Source: Candidatus Woesearchaeota archaeon (GTDB taxonomy: Archaea; Nanobdellota; Nanobdellia; Woesearchaeales; GW2011-AR4). From it: a stretch of DNA of 64,000 bases. Positions 1 to 7,579 of the stretch are shown here, one piece after another. The position numbers and the translations under genes are program-made. The number at the start of each line of letters is the position of its first letter. Position 1 is the stretch's first letter. The stretch spans positions 1-64,000 of the forward strand of contig JACOZN010000002.1 in assembly GCA_016181305.1 (NCBI GenBank). The letters are read 5' to 3'. The notes under the pieces were generated by a model. That model saw only the letters and a program-made list of their open reading frames with translations, was not told the DNA's origin and made no database searches.

Positions 1-1
1 T

Positions 2-898
2 GGAGAAAACCTTATTTCAGGCATGGGCGAGCTTCATCTTGAGATTATTGAAAACAGGATAATCACAGAGAAGAATGTAGAGGTTAAGACATCCCCGCCT
101 ATTGTTGTTTTCAGGGAATGCGTCACAAAAGTTTCGCAGGAAGTCGAAGGCAAAACTCCAAACAAGCACAACAAGTTTTATTTTATTGTCGAGCCGTTAG
201 CTCCTGAAATTTACAGGCTGGTTAAGGAAGGCATAATTCCTGAAGGCAGGATAAAAAAGAAGAACCTTGAGATAAGGCAGGCGTTTATTGATGCAGGCAT
301 GGAATCAAAAGAAGCAGAGCAGGTGAAGAATATTTACAACGGCAATATTTTCCTTGACAAGACTAGAGGCCAGGTTCACCTTGGCGAAGTCCTTGAAATG
401 ATTTTTGACATGTTTGAAGAGGTTATGAGAAAAGGGCCATTGGTACGGGAGCCATGCACAGGCGTCAAGGTTAATTTGAATGACATGACTTTGCATGAAG
501 ACGCAATTCATCGTGGGCCTGCACAGGTGTATCCTGCCATAAGGGAAGGAATAAGAGGTGCGATGCTGACCGCAAGCCCGATAATACTTGAGCCTATGCA
601 GGTTATGCTGATTGAAGCTCCAAATGAGTACCTTGGAAGCCTGACAAAGCTTGTAAATTCTATGAGGGGGCAGCTGCTTGATGTGACTCAGGAAGGGGTT
701 TTGGTTTTTATAAAGGCAAAGCTGCCTGTCATGAACATGCTCGGCTGGAGCTCTGAATTGAGAAGCGCGACAGAAGGCAGAGGAGTTTCATCGCTTGTGG
801 ACCAGAGCTTTGAAAGGCTGCCGTCAGAACTGCAGGCAAAAGTCGTGCAGGACATCAAGAACAGGAAAGGATTGACTGATGCGATGGTTGGGGTTTAA
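2..898 (+). CDS. fusA: Elongation factor 2, C-terminal part (start lies before the window)
   Basis: Archaeal EF-2, the GTPase that translocates the ribosome. The frame is open from base 2, so the start codon and GTPase domain are outside the window. Visible are the end of domain III (ENLISGMGELHLEI, a hallmark of EF-2/EF-G), then domains IV and V. The domain IV tip reads DAIHRGPAQ, and the His codon at 509-511 is the residue converted to diphthamide in archaea and eukaryotes, so the substrate site is kept; compare the shortened Dph2-like gene at 38862. The stop is 3 bases from the convergent end of a PIN toxin gene. EF-1A and uS10 follow 2.4 kb downstream, a usual archaeal grouping that is here interrupted by unrelated genes. 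Identity is certain; only completeness is limited. Confidence 0.97.
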   Translation, partial: GENLISGMGELHLEIIENRIITEKNVEVKTSPPIVVFRECVTKVSQEVEGKTPNKHNKFYFIVEPLAPEIYRLVKEGIIPEGRIKKKNLEIRQAFIDAGMESKEAEQVKNIYNGNIFLDKTRGQVHLGEVLEMIFDMFEEVMRKGPLVREPCTGVKVNLNDMTLHEDAIHRGPAQVYPAIREGIRGAMLTASPIILEPMQVMLIEAPNEYLGSLTKLVNSMRGQLLDVTQEGVLVFIKAKLPVMNMLGWSSELRSATEGRGVSSLVDQSFERLPSELQAKVVQDIKNRKGLTDAMVGV

Positions 899-901
899 GG
901 T

Positions 902-1300
902 TTATAATAATTTTAAGAATTCTTCAGGAGTAATTATTTTAATTCTTCTGAACTCTTTTAACTTCAACAAATGCTTATCTTGTGAAATTATATAATCTAC
1001 ATTCCCAGCTACAGCAGTTTCAATGAAGATGTTGTCTTTTGGGTCGTCTTTAACTATCGCTATTTTTTCTTTTGGCTCTACAATTATGGTATTTCTTACA
1101 ATCAAATCAATCCATTCTCTAAGCATATCGTCTGGAAGTTTGATTTTGAAATCTTTGAGTACCTTTATTATTTCTGAAATTGCTTCCAATGAAGTAACTA
1201 GTGTGAATTTCCCTTCTTTCCAGTTAGTTATAACCTTATTAGAGCTGCCTTTCCAGAAAATGCCAGAAATAAATATATTCGTGTCCAGAACTACTTTCAT
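902..1300 (-). CDS. PIN-domain toxin of a toxin-antitoxin pair
   Basis: A 132-residue PIN-domain ribonuclease of the 'putative toxin-antitoxin system toxin component, PIN family' type. It opens with VVLDTNIFISG, which holds the first metal-binding Asp, has a central acidic stretch (KDDPKDNIFIETAV) and a late DYIISQDKHLL. These are the acidic residues that hold Mg/Mn in PIN nucleases. The start codon overlaps the stop of the upstream AbrB-like gene as ATGA (1297-1300), so the pair is translationally coupled, antitoxin first. Such toxins usually cleave tRNA or rRNA; the target here cannot be read from sequence. Confidence 0.9.
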   Translation of the reverse strand: MKVVLDTNIFISGIFWKGSSNKVITNWKEGKFTLVTSLEAISEIIKVLKDFKIKLPDDMLREWIDLIVRNTIIVEPKEKIAIVKDDPKDNIFIETAVAGNVDYIISQDKHLLKLKEFRRIKIITPEEFLKLL

Positions 1301-1554
1301 TTCCTAGCTCTCTTGATAGCGCTTTCAACATCAGTTTTAGTTATACCTTTCTCTTTAGCAAACTGCTGTGTTTTTTGAAGCAATTTATCAAAATTTTTGA
1401 AGGAAGGCATAGTTACTTTTTTCAATATAACAGTATCTTCTTCCCCTACAACAACAAATTTTTCTCCTTCCTTTAAGCCAAGCTGTTCCCTTATGTCTAA
1501 AGGTATAACTACCTGCCCTCTTGAACTCATGCTTGTTATTTCCAGTTTTTCCAT
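1297..1554 (-). CDS. AbrB/MazE-type antitoxin
   Basis: An 85-residue protein with an N-terminal swapped-hairpin DNA-binding domain (MSSRGQVVIPLDIREQLGL...GEKFVV, roughly residues 8-45), followed by a basic, probably helical tail that would bind and block the toxin. It is the antitoxin of the PIN gene it overlaps by 4 bases. A strong ribosome binding site (AAGGAGGA on the minus strand, 1561-1568) lies just before the start. A TATA-like element and a 14-bp palindrome lie immediately upstream, which fits autorepression by an AbrB-type dimer. Family assignment is firm; autoregulation is inferred from the palindrome's position. Confidence 0.9.
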   Translation of the reverse strand: MEKLEITSMSSRGQVVIPLDIREQLGLKEGEKFVVVGEEDTVILKKVTMPSFKNFDKLLQKTQQFAKEKGITKTDVESAIKRARK

Positions 1555-1560
1555 TTTGTT

Positions 1561-1610
1561 TTCCTCCTTAATAAGAATATCTTACTAGTAAGAATAACTT
1601 ATATTTAAAG
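1561..1610 (-). promoter_or_regulatory. Promoter and palindromic operator of the AbrB/PIN pair
   Basis: On the minus strand a TATA-like stretch (CTTTAAATATAAG, about 1598-1610) overlaps the end of taw3. About 20 bases downstream lies the perfect 14-bp palindrome TCTTACTAGTAAGA (1580-1593), at the expected transcription start, then the Shine-Dalgarno AAGGAGGA (1561-1568). A palindrome between TATA and RBS of a toxin-antitoxin operon is where an autorepressor would bind. Confidence 0.6.
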
Positions 1611-2174
1611 GTTGCTTCTTATAATTTTCAAAAACTTCTCACTCTTCCTCTTATTCTCCTCAAAATTCCTGTTTGTGTATTTAACTAAATTTTTCAAATA
1701 ATTTTCATCAGCAATGAAATTTTTGTCGGCGATTATTGCATCAATTCTCTCGCTTCCAATTATTTCAACCACAATCTTCTTTTCGCTCAGGCTTATAATT
1801 CCAGCCCTCCTGAATATTTTTCTTGAAATATCCAGAAGTTTTTTTGCAGATTTCAAGCCACTGCACCTTACATGCAATATTAAGGGCTCCTGCTTCAGCC
1901 AGATTTCGTTTTTTATTTGATTTTTTAAATGATTTTTTATTTCATTGAATTTTATTTTATTGTGACTGGAAAACAGCCAGTTGCTTTCATTCTTCCTGCC
2001 TGATAGTCTCTCCAATAAGACAATCCTTCCAGCGCAGCTTGATGTCGTGTAATAGCCTTTTTTGGAGTTAATAGCTATAATAATTTCTTTTATACCTTCA
2101 TCTACACATCCTTTTTTGCTCTTGTCCTTTTTCCCCAGAAAGTCTGATTTTTCCTTGCTGAAATAGTCGAACAT
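1605..2174 (-). CDS. taw3: tRNA wybutosine-synthesizing protein 3 (Taw3)
   Basis: A 189-residue Taw3/TYW3 family protein, the SAM-dependent N4-methyltransferase of the wyosine pathway that modifies G37 of tRNA-Phe. Family hallmarks are the N-terminal DKSKKGCVDEGI and the YYTTSSCAGRI motif near residues 41-51, followed by WLFSSHNKI and HVRCSGLKSAKKLL. Length is within the usual range. It is a single gene on the minus strand; the downstream toxin-antitoxin promoter overlaps its last codon. No other wyosine gene (Trm5, Taw1, Taw2) is in this window. Confidence 0.93.
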   Translation of the reverse strand: MFDYFSKEKSDFLGKKDKSKKGCVDEGIKEIIIAINSKKGYYTTSSCAGRIVLLERLSGRKNESNWLFSSHNKIKFNEIKNHLKNQIKNEIWLKQEPLILHVRCSGLKSAKKLLDISRKIFRRAGIISLSEKKIVVEIIGSERIDAIIADKNFIADENYLKNLVKYTNRNFEENKRKSEKFLKIIRSNL

Positions 2175-2214
2175 GGAAAGAGATTGATTTTTCCCTATAT
2201 TAATTTTTAGAATT

Positions 2215-2295
2215 TTACTTATAAACCATTGCCAAACCTACTATTATGATTACTATAATAACAAACAAAACTATGAAAAGCGTGCTGTCTCTCAT
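2215..2295 (-). CDS. 26-residue single-pass membrane protein following the SPFH gene
   Basis: A very short open frame that begins 9 bases after the stop of the SPFH gene: MRDSTLF, then one long run of Ile/Val/Leu (about residues 6-23), ending MVYK. It is a near-ideal single transmembrane helix with a charged residue at each end. The position directly behind the SPFH gene with no separate promoter suggests co-transcription and perhaps a small partner of the SPFH complex. I do not recognise a family. Such a hydrophobic, cleanly bounded frame is unlikely by chance, but there is no homology evidence. Confidence 0.55.
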   Translation of the reverse strand: MRDSTLFIVLFVIIVIIIVGLAMVYK

Positions 2296-2304
2296 TTTGG
2301 TTGT

Positions 2305-3138
2305 TTATTTTTGCTGGCCCGTTATGGATAGAAGGCTTCCGCTTCCCAAAGCAAGCGGCATTTTGCCGTCCCATTTCTGGATTGTTAAGTAATCAATATA
2401 TTTCGGGCTTTTAAGCAATTCCTCATTTACTATCCTTATCGCTTCAGCCTCGCCTTTGGACTGCTCTATCTTCTGCTGCGCCTGGTACTGGACCACCTTT
2501 AAGTTGTTCTGCTCTTTCAGCGCGTTCTGCTCCGCAGTAACCTTCTGCTCTATTGCGTGGTTGAACTCCGGGCTAAAATCAAAATTTGTTATTGAAAGCT
2601 CGTCAAGGACAAGGTAGCTTCTGGCTAATCTTTCCTTTAATGACGATTTTATTTCCTCCTTTACAGCTTCTCTTTTTGTTATCAGCTCCTCTGCAATATG
2701 CTTGGCAGTTGTGGCTTTTACAACCTCCTGGATTGAAGGGTCTATTATCCTGAATTCATAGTCAGGCCCGATATTCTTGAATAGCGTATTAACCTGGCCC
2801 TTGTCAATATGGTAATTCAGGGCTACACGCGTAGAAACAATCTGCAGGTCTTTTGAAGCAGCTGCGGCATCATCAGTGTAAACCCTTGTCCTTACCTCAA
2901 ACTTGTAAGGCTTTTCAAAAAAAGGCAGCTTGAAATGCAGCCCCTCGTCATAAGTCTTGTCCTTAATGCCCGTGAATGTATTGAATATAACTCCGTTGTG
3001 CCCTGCCGGGACAACAAAAAATGAGCCCAAAATTAGAATAAATGCAATTATTCCCATAATAATATTTTTCAACCACTGTATTGGGAATTTTGTCTCCTTT
3101 ACCTTCTTTGCAATATTCAATGAGTCTTTATCAGCCAT
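2305..3138 (-). CDS. SPFH/prohibitin-family membrane protein
   Basis: Prohibitin/stomatin-like protein, about 277 residues from the chosen start. One transmembrane segment (GIIAFILILGSFFVVPAG) is followed by the SPFH domain (GVIFNTFTGI...EGLHFKLPFFEKPYKFEVRTR) and a long coiled coil (HAIEQKVTAEQNALKEQNN...) ending KGEAEAIRIVNEELLKSPKYIDYLTIQKW, a typical prohibitin tail. Such proteins form ring-shaped membrane scaffolds that control membrane proteases or domains. The ATG at 3136-3138 is preferred because GGTGG lies just upstream; an upstream in-frame start at 3165 would add 9 residues. A 26-residue membrane protein follows in the same transcript. Confidence 0.93.
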   Translation of the reverse strand: MADKDSLNIAKKVKETKFPIQWLKNIIMGIIAFILILGSFFVVPAGHNGVIFNTFTGIKDKTYDEGLHFKLPFFEKPYKFEVRTRVYTDDAAAASKDLQIVSTRVALNYHIDKGQVNTLFKNIGPDYEFRIIDPSIQEVVKATTAKHIAEELITKREAVKEEIKSSLKERLARSYLVLDELSITNFDFSPEFNHAIEQKVTAEQNALKEQNNLKVVQYQAQQKIEQSKGEAEAIRIVNEELLKSPKYIDYLTIQKWDGKMPLALGSGSLLSITGQQK

Positions 3139-3223
3139 ATAAAACCACCCGGCAATTATATCCAAAATTGTGTTTATTCGATTGTGTATTTAAATTTTAT
3201 CATTGGTTTTTACCTATAATTTT

Positions 3224-3300
3224 CCGCAACCTTTATAAATAATCCAACATTTCCAAAAGGGCGAAAATATTACAAAAATCGACAATAAAAACTAGGAGGA
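3224..3300 (+). promoter_or_regulatory. EF-1A promoter and Shine-Dalgarno
   Basis: BRE/TATA at 3224-3240 (CCGCAACCTTTATAAAT), about 88 bases before the EF-1A start, which leaves a 5' leader of some 50-60 bases. Shine-Dalgarno AGGAGGA is at 3294-3300, 11 bases before the ATG. The same 17 bases recur exactly before the LSm gene (50704-50720), so two highly expressed genes share an extended promoter word. Confidence 0.8.
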
Positions 3301-3311
3301 TTAAAAATAAA

Positions 3312-4598
3312 ATGGCTAAGGGAAAACCGCACATGAACATAGTATTCGTGGGGCACGTGGACCACGGAAAATCAACCACAGTAGGCAGATTGCTTTACGA
3401 CACTGGAAATGTTGACGAGCAGGCAATGAGGAAGCTGAAAGAGAAGGCAAAAGAGCTTGGAAAAGTCGGATTTGAGTTCGCCTTCGTCATGGATAACCTG
3501 AAGGAGGAGCAGGAAAGGGGGCTTACAATTGACCTGAGCCACAAGAAGTTCGAAACCCAAAAGTATTACTTCACAATAATCGACGCCCCGGGGCACAAGG
3601 ACTTCATCAAGAACATGATTACAGGCGCTGCGCAGGCAGATGCAGGCATTCTTGTCGTTTCTGCAAACCCAGGCGATGGAGTGCAGGCTCAGACAAAAGA
3701 GCACATATTTCTTTCAAGAACACTTGGAGTCAACCAGCTTATTGTTTATGTCAACAAGATGGACATGGCAAAGTACGAGGAGAAAAGGTTCAACGAAGTA
3801 AAGGACGAAGTTTCAAAGCAGCTTAAGCTTGTGGGATACAAGCCCGAGGAAATAAAGTTTGTTGCAGGCGCTTCTTTCCCAGGCGACAATGTCGCAAAAA
3901 AATCTGACAAGATGCCGTGGTACACGGGCGGAACTTTGCTTGAGGCATTAGACACATTTAAGGAGCCTCAGAAGCCTACACAACTGCCATTAAGGCTGCC
4001 AATTCAGGATGTTTACAATATAACAGGAATCGGAGTTGTTCCGGTCGGCAAGGTTGTGACTGGAGTTATGAAGGTAAACGACAAGATTATTGTTGTGCCT
4101 GCAAGGGAAGGCAAGGGCATCAGCGGAGAAGTAAAAAGCATAGAGATGCACCACGAGCAGCTTGACGAGGCAGAGCCGGGCGACAACATTGGATTCAACG
4201 TCAGGGGCATTGAAAAGAAGGACATAGCAAGAGGAGACGTTCTTGGGCATGTCAATCATGCGCCAACAGTTGCAACAGAGTTCACTGCCCAGATGATTGT
4301 ACTGAACCATCCGACTGTCATCACAGTTGGCTACACGCCTGTTTTCCACGTTCACACAGCGCAGGTTGCGTGCCAGATTACTGAAATAGTCAAGAAGCTG
4401 GACCCTGCGACAGGCGCGACAAAGGAAGAGAAGCCTGACTTCATCAAAAATGGTGACGCAGCCATTGTCAAAATCAAGCCTATACAGCCGTTGTGCATAG
4501 AAAAGCAAAGCGAGATTCCGCAGATGGCAAGATTCGCTGTCAGGGATTCAGGAGTGACTGTTGCGGCAGGCATGTGCATCGACTTAGTGAAGAAGTAA
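3312..4598 (+). CDS. tuf: Elongation factor 1-alpha
   Basis: aEF-1A, 428 residues, the GTPase that delivers aminoacyl-tRNA to the ribosome. All G-motifs are present: GHVDHGKST (G1, residues 12-20), a T-I-D switch I region ([11 protein letters not shown]), DAPGH (G3), NKMD (G4) and GAS near [10 protein letters not shown] (G5). Two beta-barrel domains follow, with the family sequence [26 protein letters not shown]. Length is normal. The gene has its own strong promoter and a good Shine-Dalgarno and is followed 80 bases on by uS10, the usual archaeal order. No sign of damage. Confidence 0.98.
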   Translation: MAKGKPHMNIVFVGHVDHGKSTTVGRLLYDTGNVDEQAMRKLKEKAKELGKVGFEFAFVMDNLKEEQERGLTIDLSHKKFETQKYYFTIIDAPGHKDFIKNMITGAAQADAGILVVSANPGDGVQAQTKEHIFLSRTLGVNQLIVYVNKMDMAKYEEKRFNEVKDEVSKQLKLVGYKPEEIKFVAGASFPGDNVAKKSDKMPWYTGGTLLEALDTFKEPQKPTQLPLRLPIQDVYNITGIGVVPVGKVVTGVMKVNDKIIVVPAREGKGISGEVKSIEMHHEQLDEAEPGDNIGFNVRGIEKKDIARGDVLGHVNHAPTVATEFTAQMIVLNHPTVITVGYTPVFHVHTAQVACQITEIVKKLDPATGATKEEKPDFIKNGDAAIVKIKPIQPLCIEKQSEIPQMARFAVRDSGVTVAAGMCIDLVKK

Positions 4599-4678
4599 TT
4601 ATTTTCCTTTTTTAAGGAATCACGGTAAACTGACAATTACCATGAAGCACTAAGCTGCTGTCATTTCCGGGTATTAAA

Positions 4679-4987
4679 ATGCAAAAAGCAAGGATAAAAC
4701 TGGCAAGCATTGACATAACCAAAATCAATGAGGTATGCAGCTACATAAAAGACATAGCTGACAAGACAGGAGTTAACATGAGGGGGCCCATCCCTTTGCC
4801 TACAAAAAGGCTTAAGGTAACGACAAGGAAATCTCCTGATGGGGAAGGCACGGCAACCTGGGAGCATTACGAGATGAGGGTTCATAAAAGGCTCATTGAC
4901 CTGGGGCTTGACGAGAGGGCTTTAAGGCTTGTCATGAGGGTGCCAATCCCTGAAGGGCTTAATATTGAGATTGAGATGATTGAGTGA
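4679..4987 (+). CDS. rps10: Ribosomal protein uS10
   Basis: Small-subunit protein uS10, 102 residues. It shows the family core [16 protein letters not shown], the loop [40 protein letters not shown] and the end [15 protein letters not shown]. It follows EF-1A by 80 bases on the same strand and is probably co-transcribed, as in most archaea. The start is preceded by a weak AGGT-like context and no promoter of its own is evident. Confidence 0.97.
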   Translation: MQKARIKLASIDITKINEVCSYIKDIADKTGVNMRGPIPLPTKRLKVTTRKSPDGEGTATWEHYEMRVHKRLIDLGLDERALRLVMRVPIPEGLNIEIEMIE

Positions 4988-4995
4988 TTTCTTTG

Positions 4996-5397
4996 TTAAG
5001 GTTTGATGAACCCTTCTGGATAACCACGTTTAAGCAATCTTATACCACTAGCACGATGTTCTCTTTCCAGAGCCTGTGTAAGTTCTTCAATCGGAGCATA
5101 AACTACATCATTAAACACAATTAACGGTCTTTTTTCATAATTACCAGAAGCATGCTGTCCTATTACTCTTCGAGCTTCATCCTTTAAAGGGATCTCGAGT
5201 CTCCTGTAAAATTCATAGATACTTCCAGCATCAGAGGATAATGGAGTTAGTACTTCTCCAAAGGTAACAGGAACATAAATTAAACTTCCTAAATCTGATA
5301 ATTTATTTAGGTCGGCTAAGATTGTAGGATTTTTTTCGCTGATCTCTATCTTACGACCAACCTGCATACCCTCAACTTTGCTAAGATCTAGTGCCAT
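4996..5397 (-). CDS. Conserved-looking hypothetical protein, 133 residues
   Basis: I do not recognise this protein. It is soluble, has no signal peptide, and mixes beta-rich (GSLIYVPVTFGEVL, RPLIVFNDVVYAPI) and helical stretches, ending in a basic RLLKRGYPEGFIKP. It is convergent with uS10 and ends 9 bases from it. A TATA-like element (CTTTAAATAG on the minus strand, 5421-5430) lies about 27 bases before the ATG, so it is probably a leaderless single-gene transcript. Codon use is more AT-rich than in uS10 next door, which could mean lower expression or later arrival. Confidence 0.6.
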   Translation of the reverse strand: MALDLSKVEGMQVGRKIEISEKNPTILADLNKLSDLGSLIYVPVTFGEVLTPLSSDAGSIYEFYRRLEIPLKDEARRVIGQHASGNYEKRPLIVFNDVVYAPIEELTQALEREHRASGIRLLKRGYPEGFIKP

Positions 5398-5477
5398 ACG
5401 GGGTAAGCAAACAGGAATGCTATTTAAAGATTTCTGGGAACATCAGTAAACGAAAGTTGTTTTAATCAAACACTGAG

Positions 5478-5600
5478 ACCCATGCACATGCACTTCGTGC
5501 TAAAATGGGTGCCCCTCGACTACCGCTTTTAGGCAAAGAATCAAAAGCGGATTACTTCAATCATGCCTGCATAAAGAAGTCGCTCTCGTTATTTTTTTAT
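5478..5600 (+). ncRNA. Structured intergenic element (possible small RNA or 5' leader)
   Basis: A gene-free stretch that folds into successive hairpins. ACCCAT (5478-5483) pairs with ATGGGT (5505-5510) around GCAC-TTC-GTGC (5490-5500). CCGCTTTT (5523-5530) pairs with AAAAGCGG (5543-5550). ACTTC (5554-5558) pairs with GAAGT (5576-5580) around ATGC-CT-GCAT. A T-rich run follows (5588-5600). It is neither a tRNA nor a recognisable C/D box RNA. It could be a small RNA, or the leader of the CxxC membrane protein at 5722. Direction is uncertain because hairpins read both ways; plus is favoured by the trailing T-run. Confidence 0.45.
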
Positions 5601-5721
5601 TTATAGTATTATTTTTATTTTTTATTAGTCATTGGAATTTCTTTTTATTAGATATATCCTAAACCCAAAACCGCAAATTATTTAAACATCTTTTCCAAAG
5701 GCGATAAAAAAGGTGATATCT

Positions 5722-5928
5722 ATGATGATGGGATGCAGCAAGTGTATAAAGTTAGGCGGCGCCGCTTTTTTGGTTTTGGGCGTAGTGTTCCTTCTGAGGG
5801 ACTTGGGAATGTTTACCTTCTGGAACATACAATGGTGGACAGCCCTGTTCATAGTTTGGGGCATAGGCTCATTGGGCTCTGCCAATTGCCGTGACTGCAG
5901 GGCAATAAGGGAAGGAAAGAAAAAGTAA
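5722..5928 (+). CDS. Small two-helix membrane protein with two CxxC motifs
   Basis: A 68-residue protein with two hydrophobic helices (LGGAAFLVLGVVFLL; IQWWTALFIVWGIGSLG) and a CxxC pair at each end (GCSKC near the N-terminus, NCRDC near the C-terminus), both predicted on the same side of the membrane. Four cysteines so placed could bind a metal or form disulfides. The ATG at 5722 is chosen because GGTGAT lies 5-10 bases before it; an in-frame GTG at 5713 would add three residues. The fold resembles short LiaF/DUF5668-type membrane modules, but I cannot assign a family. Confidence 0.7.
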   Translation: MMMGCSKCIKLGGAAFLVLGVVFLLRDLGMFTFWNIQWWTALFIVWGIGSLGSANCRDCRAIREGKKK

Positions 5929-5956
5929 AAATTCGGTTTTTTGTTAAATTTTTATT

Positions 5957-6325
5957 TTACTGCACTGTCACAGAGCCGTGCATGTTTGAATGAAGCCCGC
6001 AGACGTACTCGTATTTTCCTGCTTTTGTGAAGGTGTGCTGGAATGCCGCTCCGGTCACAAGCTCCCCTGACTTCAAAGTGCCGTCAGAAGTCTCTACGGT
6101 ATGCGTCGCAGCATCCTCGTTCGTCCATACAACAGTTTCCCCTTTCTTGATGTTGACTTCGGCAGGCGCAAACTTGTAGCCCTTGATTGCAACCGCAACA
6201 ACCTTGCCGGAGCCCTGCGTTCTCCCTGTTGTCTTGTCTGTCGCCTGCCCGGCAGTTTGCGAGCACGCTATTGTCAAAACCGCCAGAACAGCAAGAATGA
6301 TGAATGCTAACTTCAATTTTCTCAT
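5957..6325 (-). CDS. Cupredoxin lipoprotein (blue copper protein)
   Basis: A plastocyanin/amicyanin-like electron carrier, about 122 residues. A lipoprotein-type signal peptide (MRKLKLAFIILAVLAVLTIAC) ends in a lipobox with the Cys near residue 21, then a short linker, then the cupredoxin fold. Copper ligands visible are His in THTVE and the Cys-x2-His-x2-Met cluster in YVCGLHSNMHG. The ATG at 6325 has GAGGTGG 6 bases upstream, so the extra three residues of a longer frame are rejected. A TATA-like CTTTAAATAG (6358-6367, minus) precedes it. It acts outside the cell; possible partners are oxidases or the quinoprotein at 18783, but no direct link is visible. Confidence 0.92.
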   Translation of the reverse strand: MRKLKLAFIILAVLAVLTIACSQTAGQATDKTTGRTQGSGKVVAVAIKGYKFAPAEVNIKKGETVVWTNEDAATHTVETSDGTLKSGELVTGAAFQHTFTKAGKYEYVCGLHSNMHGSVTVQ

Positions 6326-6415
6326 CAAAACCACCTCAAAAATAGCTTGGATTTAATCTATTTAAAGTTTGTGATTCGACAAACATTTATAAAGCAAAAA
6401 TAAATACAAAGCAAT

Positions 6416-6621
6416 GCCGGGATCGCGTAACCTGGTAGATGGCGAGGTTCGCAAAACCGAGCCTCACACCGCAGGAAATCGCGCAAGCCTGGAATGAGCC
6501 GTAAAGCTTGTTTCCGAAAGGATATCTGGGTTCAAAATCGTGATGGCATTTCAAGCACGAGCTTCGTTGCCTGACTTAACAACGGCAATGAGCCGTCATG
6601 AGGAATCTCCCAGTCCCGGCG
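6416..6621 (+). tRNA. tRNA-Ser(GGA) with insertions in the D-arm, anticodon loop and T-loop
   Basis: Acceptor stem GCCGGGA (6416-6422) pairs with TCCCGGC (6614-6620), followed by discriminator G (6621), the serine type. D-stem GCG (6425-6427) pairs with CGC (6480-6482), with about 39 extra bases in the D-loop. Anticodon stem CAAGC (6484-6488) pairs with GCTTG (6506-6510); the loop reads CTGGAA...A, anticodon GGA at 6491-6493, with 10 extra bases (6495-6504). The variable arm is class II (TCC-GAAA-GGA). T-stem CTGGG (6526-6530) pairs with CCCAG (6609-6613), with about 71 extra bases (6537-6607) after TTCAAA. Splicing gives about 86 nt, normal for tRNA-Ser. TATA at 6385-6394. The 10-base anticodon insertion is unusually short, so its status as an intron is the weakest point. 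Confidence 0.85.
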
Positions 6622-6680
6622 CTTCTTTAATATTTTTTATTGTTTTCCTGGCAAAATCTGTATTTACAGCGCATTTTGCA

Positions 6681-6719
6681 CCGAAAAGTTTAAATACTAT
6701 GTCTATACCATGTCTATAC
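6681..6719 (+). promoter_or_regulatory. Promoter with direct repeats before the AbrB-nucleotidyltransferase gene
   Basis: BRE/TATA CCGAAAAGTTTAAATAC (6681-6697) is followed directly by two copies of ATGTCTATAC (6699-6708 and 6710-6719), spaced 11 bases, about one helical turn. They cover the expected transcription start. A direct repeat here is a plausible operator for the AbrB-like domain of the gene at 6752. Confidence 0.55.
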
Positions 6720-6751
6720 ATAGGCGGGCCTTGTCAAGGCTCTGAAAAACA

Positions 6752-7579
6752 ATGGAAATGCAAAAATTGCCTGTAAGGGAGCAGGTTGTGAAGACTGTAG
6801 TCAAATCCGGCAATGGCGGGGCCGTCTGGGTTCCAAAAGGCTGGCTGGGGCAGGAAGTTATAGTCACGCTTCCGGAAAAGCCGGAGTTTGAATTGAGGGA
6901 GAAGATAATACATTTGCTTGAGCCGCATTTAAAAAGCATTGTTTCAGTCGGGATTTATGGCTCATACGCGAGAAATGAGCAGACAAAAGGCTCTGACGTG
7001 GATGTTCTGGTCATAACCAAAGACAAAAATTTAAGGCTGAGCTTCAAAGGGGAAAAAATTGATGCAGTTTCATTTCCAATTGACAAGTTTAAGATTGCTA
7101 TTAAGAAATATCCTGCAATCTACTACCAAATTGTGCTGGAGGCAGAGCCGTTAATAAACGCCTATGCAATAGCGGAATTAAGAAGCATAAAAATAAAGAA
7201 AGAAGACTTCAGGGATTATCTGAAAGAGGCAAGGGAGCATTTGAAAAGCAATAAGGAGCTTTTAGAGCTGGATAAGCTTGACAATTCTTGCCTTGAATCT
7301 TATTCTGTGCTTTATTCTGCAATGTTAAGGATGAGGGGGCTATTCATAATAAGATGCATACTAAATAAAGGCAGATTTTCAAATAAGAAATTCAAAGGCT
7401 GGCTAACCAGCCAAGGCTTGGATTCAGGGGAATTTGAGGAATCTTATAATGCCTATAGGATGGTTCGTGATGATAAAAGCACTAAAAATTTGGAAATAGG
7501 GATAAATGTTGCCGAGAAAGTGTTAAATATTCTGGAAAAGGAGCTAAATCTGCTGGAGTCCAAAATTTATGGCAAATAG
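6752..7579 (+). CDS. AbrB-like domain fused to a MNT-type nucleotidyltransferase
   Basis: A 275-residue protein of three parts. Residues 10-42 (VVKTVVKSGNGGAVWVPKGWLG) look like the DUF2080/AbrB-like strand-swapped module. Residues 62-150 are a minimal nucleotidyltransferase with G70-S71...D82-V-D84 (the GSx10DxD signature). The helical C-terminus is placed like a HEPN partner but lacks a clear RxxxxH. MNT enzymes act in toxin-antitoxin pairs by adding nucleotides to the HEPN toxin; here DNA binding, transferase and helical parts seem to be on one chain. The gene overlaps the next by 11 bases. The nucleotidyltransferase call is firm; the toxin-antitoxin role is inference. Confidence 0.8.
   Translation: MEMQKLPVREQVVKTVVKSGNGGAVWVPKGWLGQEVIVTLPEKPEFELREKIIHLLEPHLKSIVSVGIYGSYARNEQTKGSDVDVLVITKDKNLRLSFKGEKIDAVSFPIDKFKIAIKKYPAIYYQIVLEAEPLINAYAIAELRSIKIKKEDFRDYLKEAREHLKSNKELLELDKLDNSCLESYSVLYSAMLRMRGLFIIRCILNKGRFSNKKFKGWLTSQGLDSGEFEESYNAYRMVRDDKSTKNLEIGINVAEKVLNILEKELNLLESKIYGK

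Noticed and set aside
5478-5600. Could this be a tRNA with introns like the others?
   Set aside because: No T-loop sequence or acceptor pairing could be found; the stems are successive hairpins.
6540-6776. 78-residue frame
   Set aside because: It lies across the tRNA-Ser T-loop insertion, acceptor stem and the next promoter.
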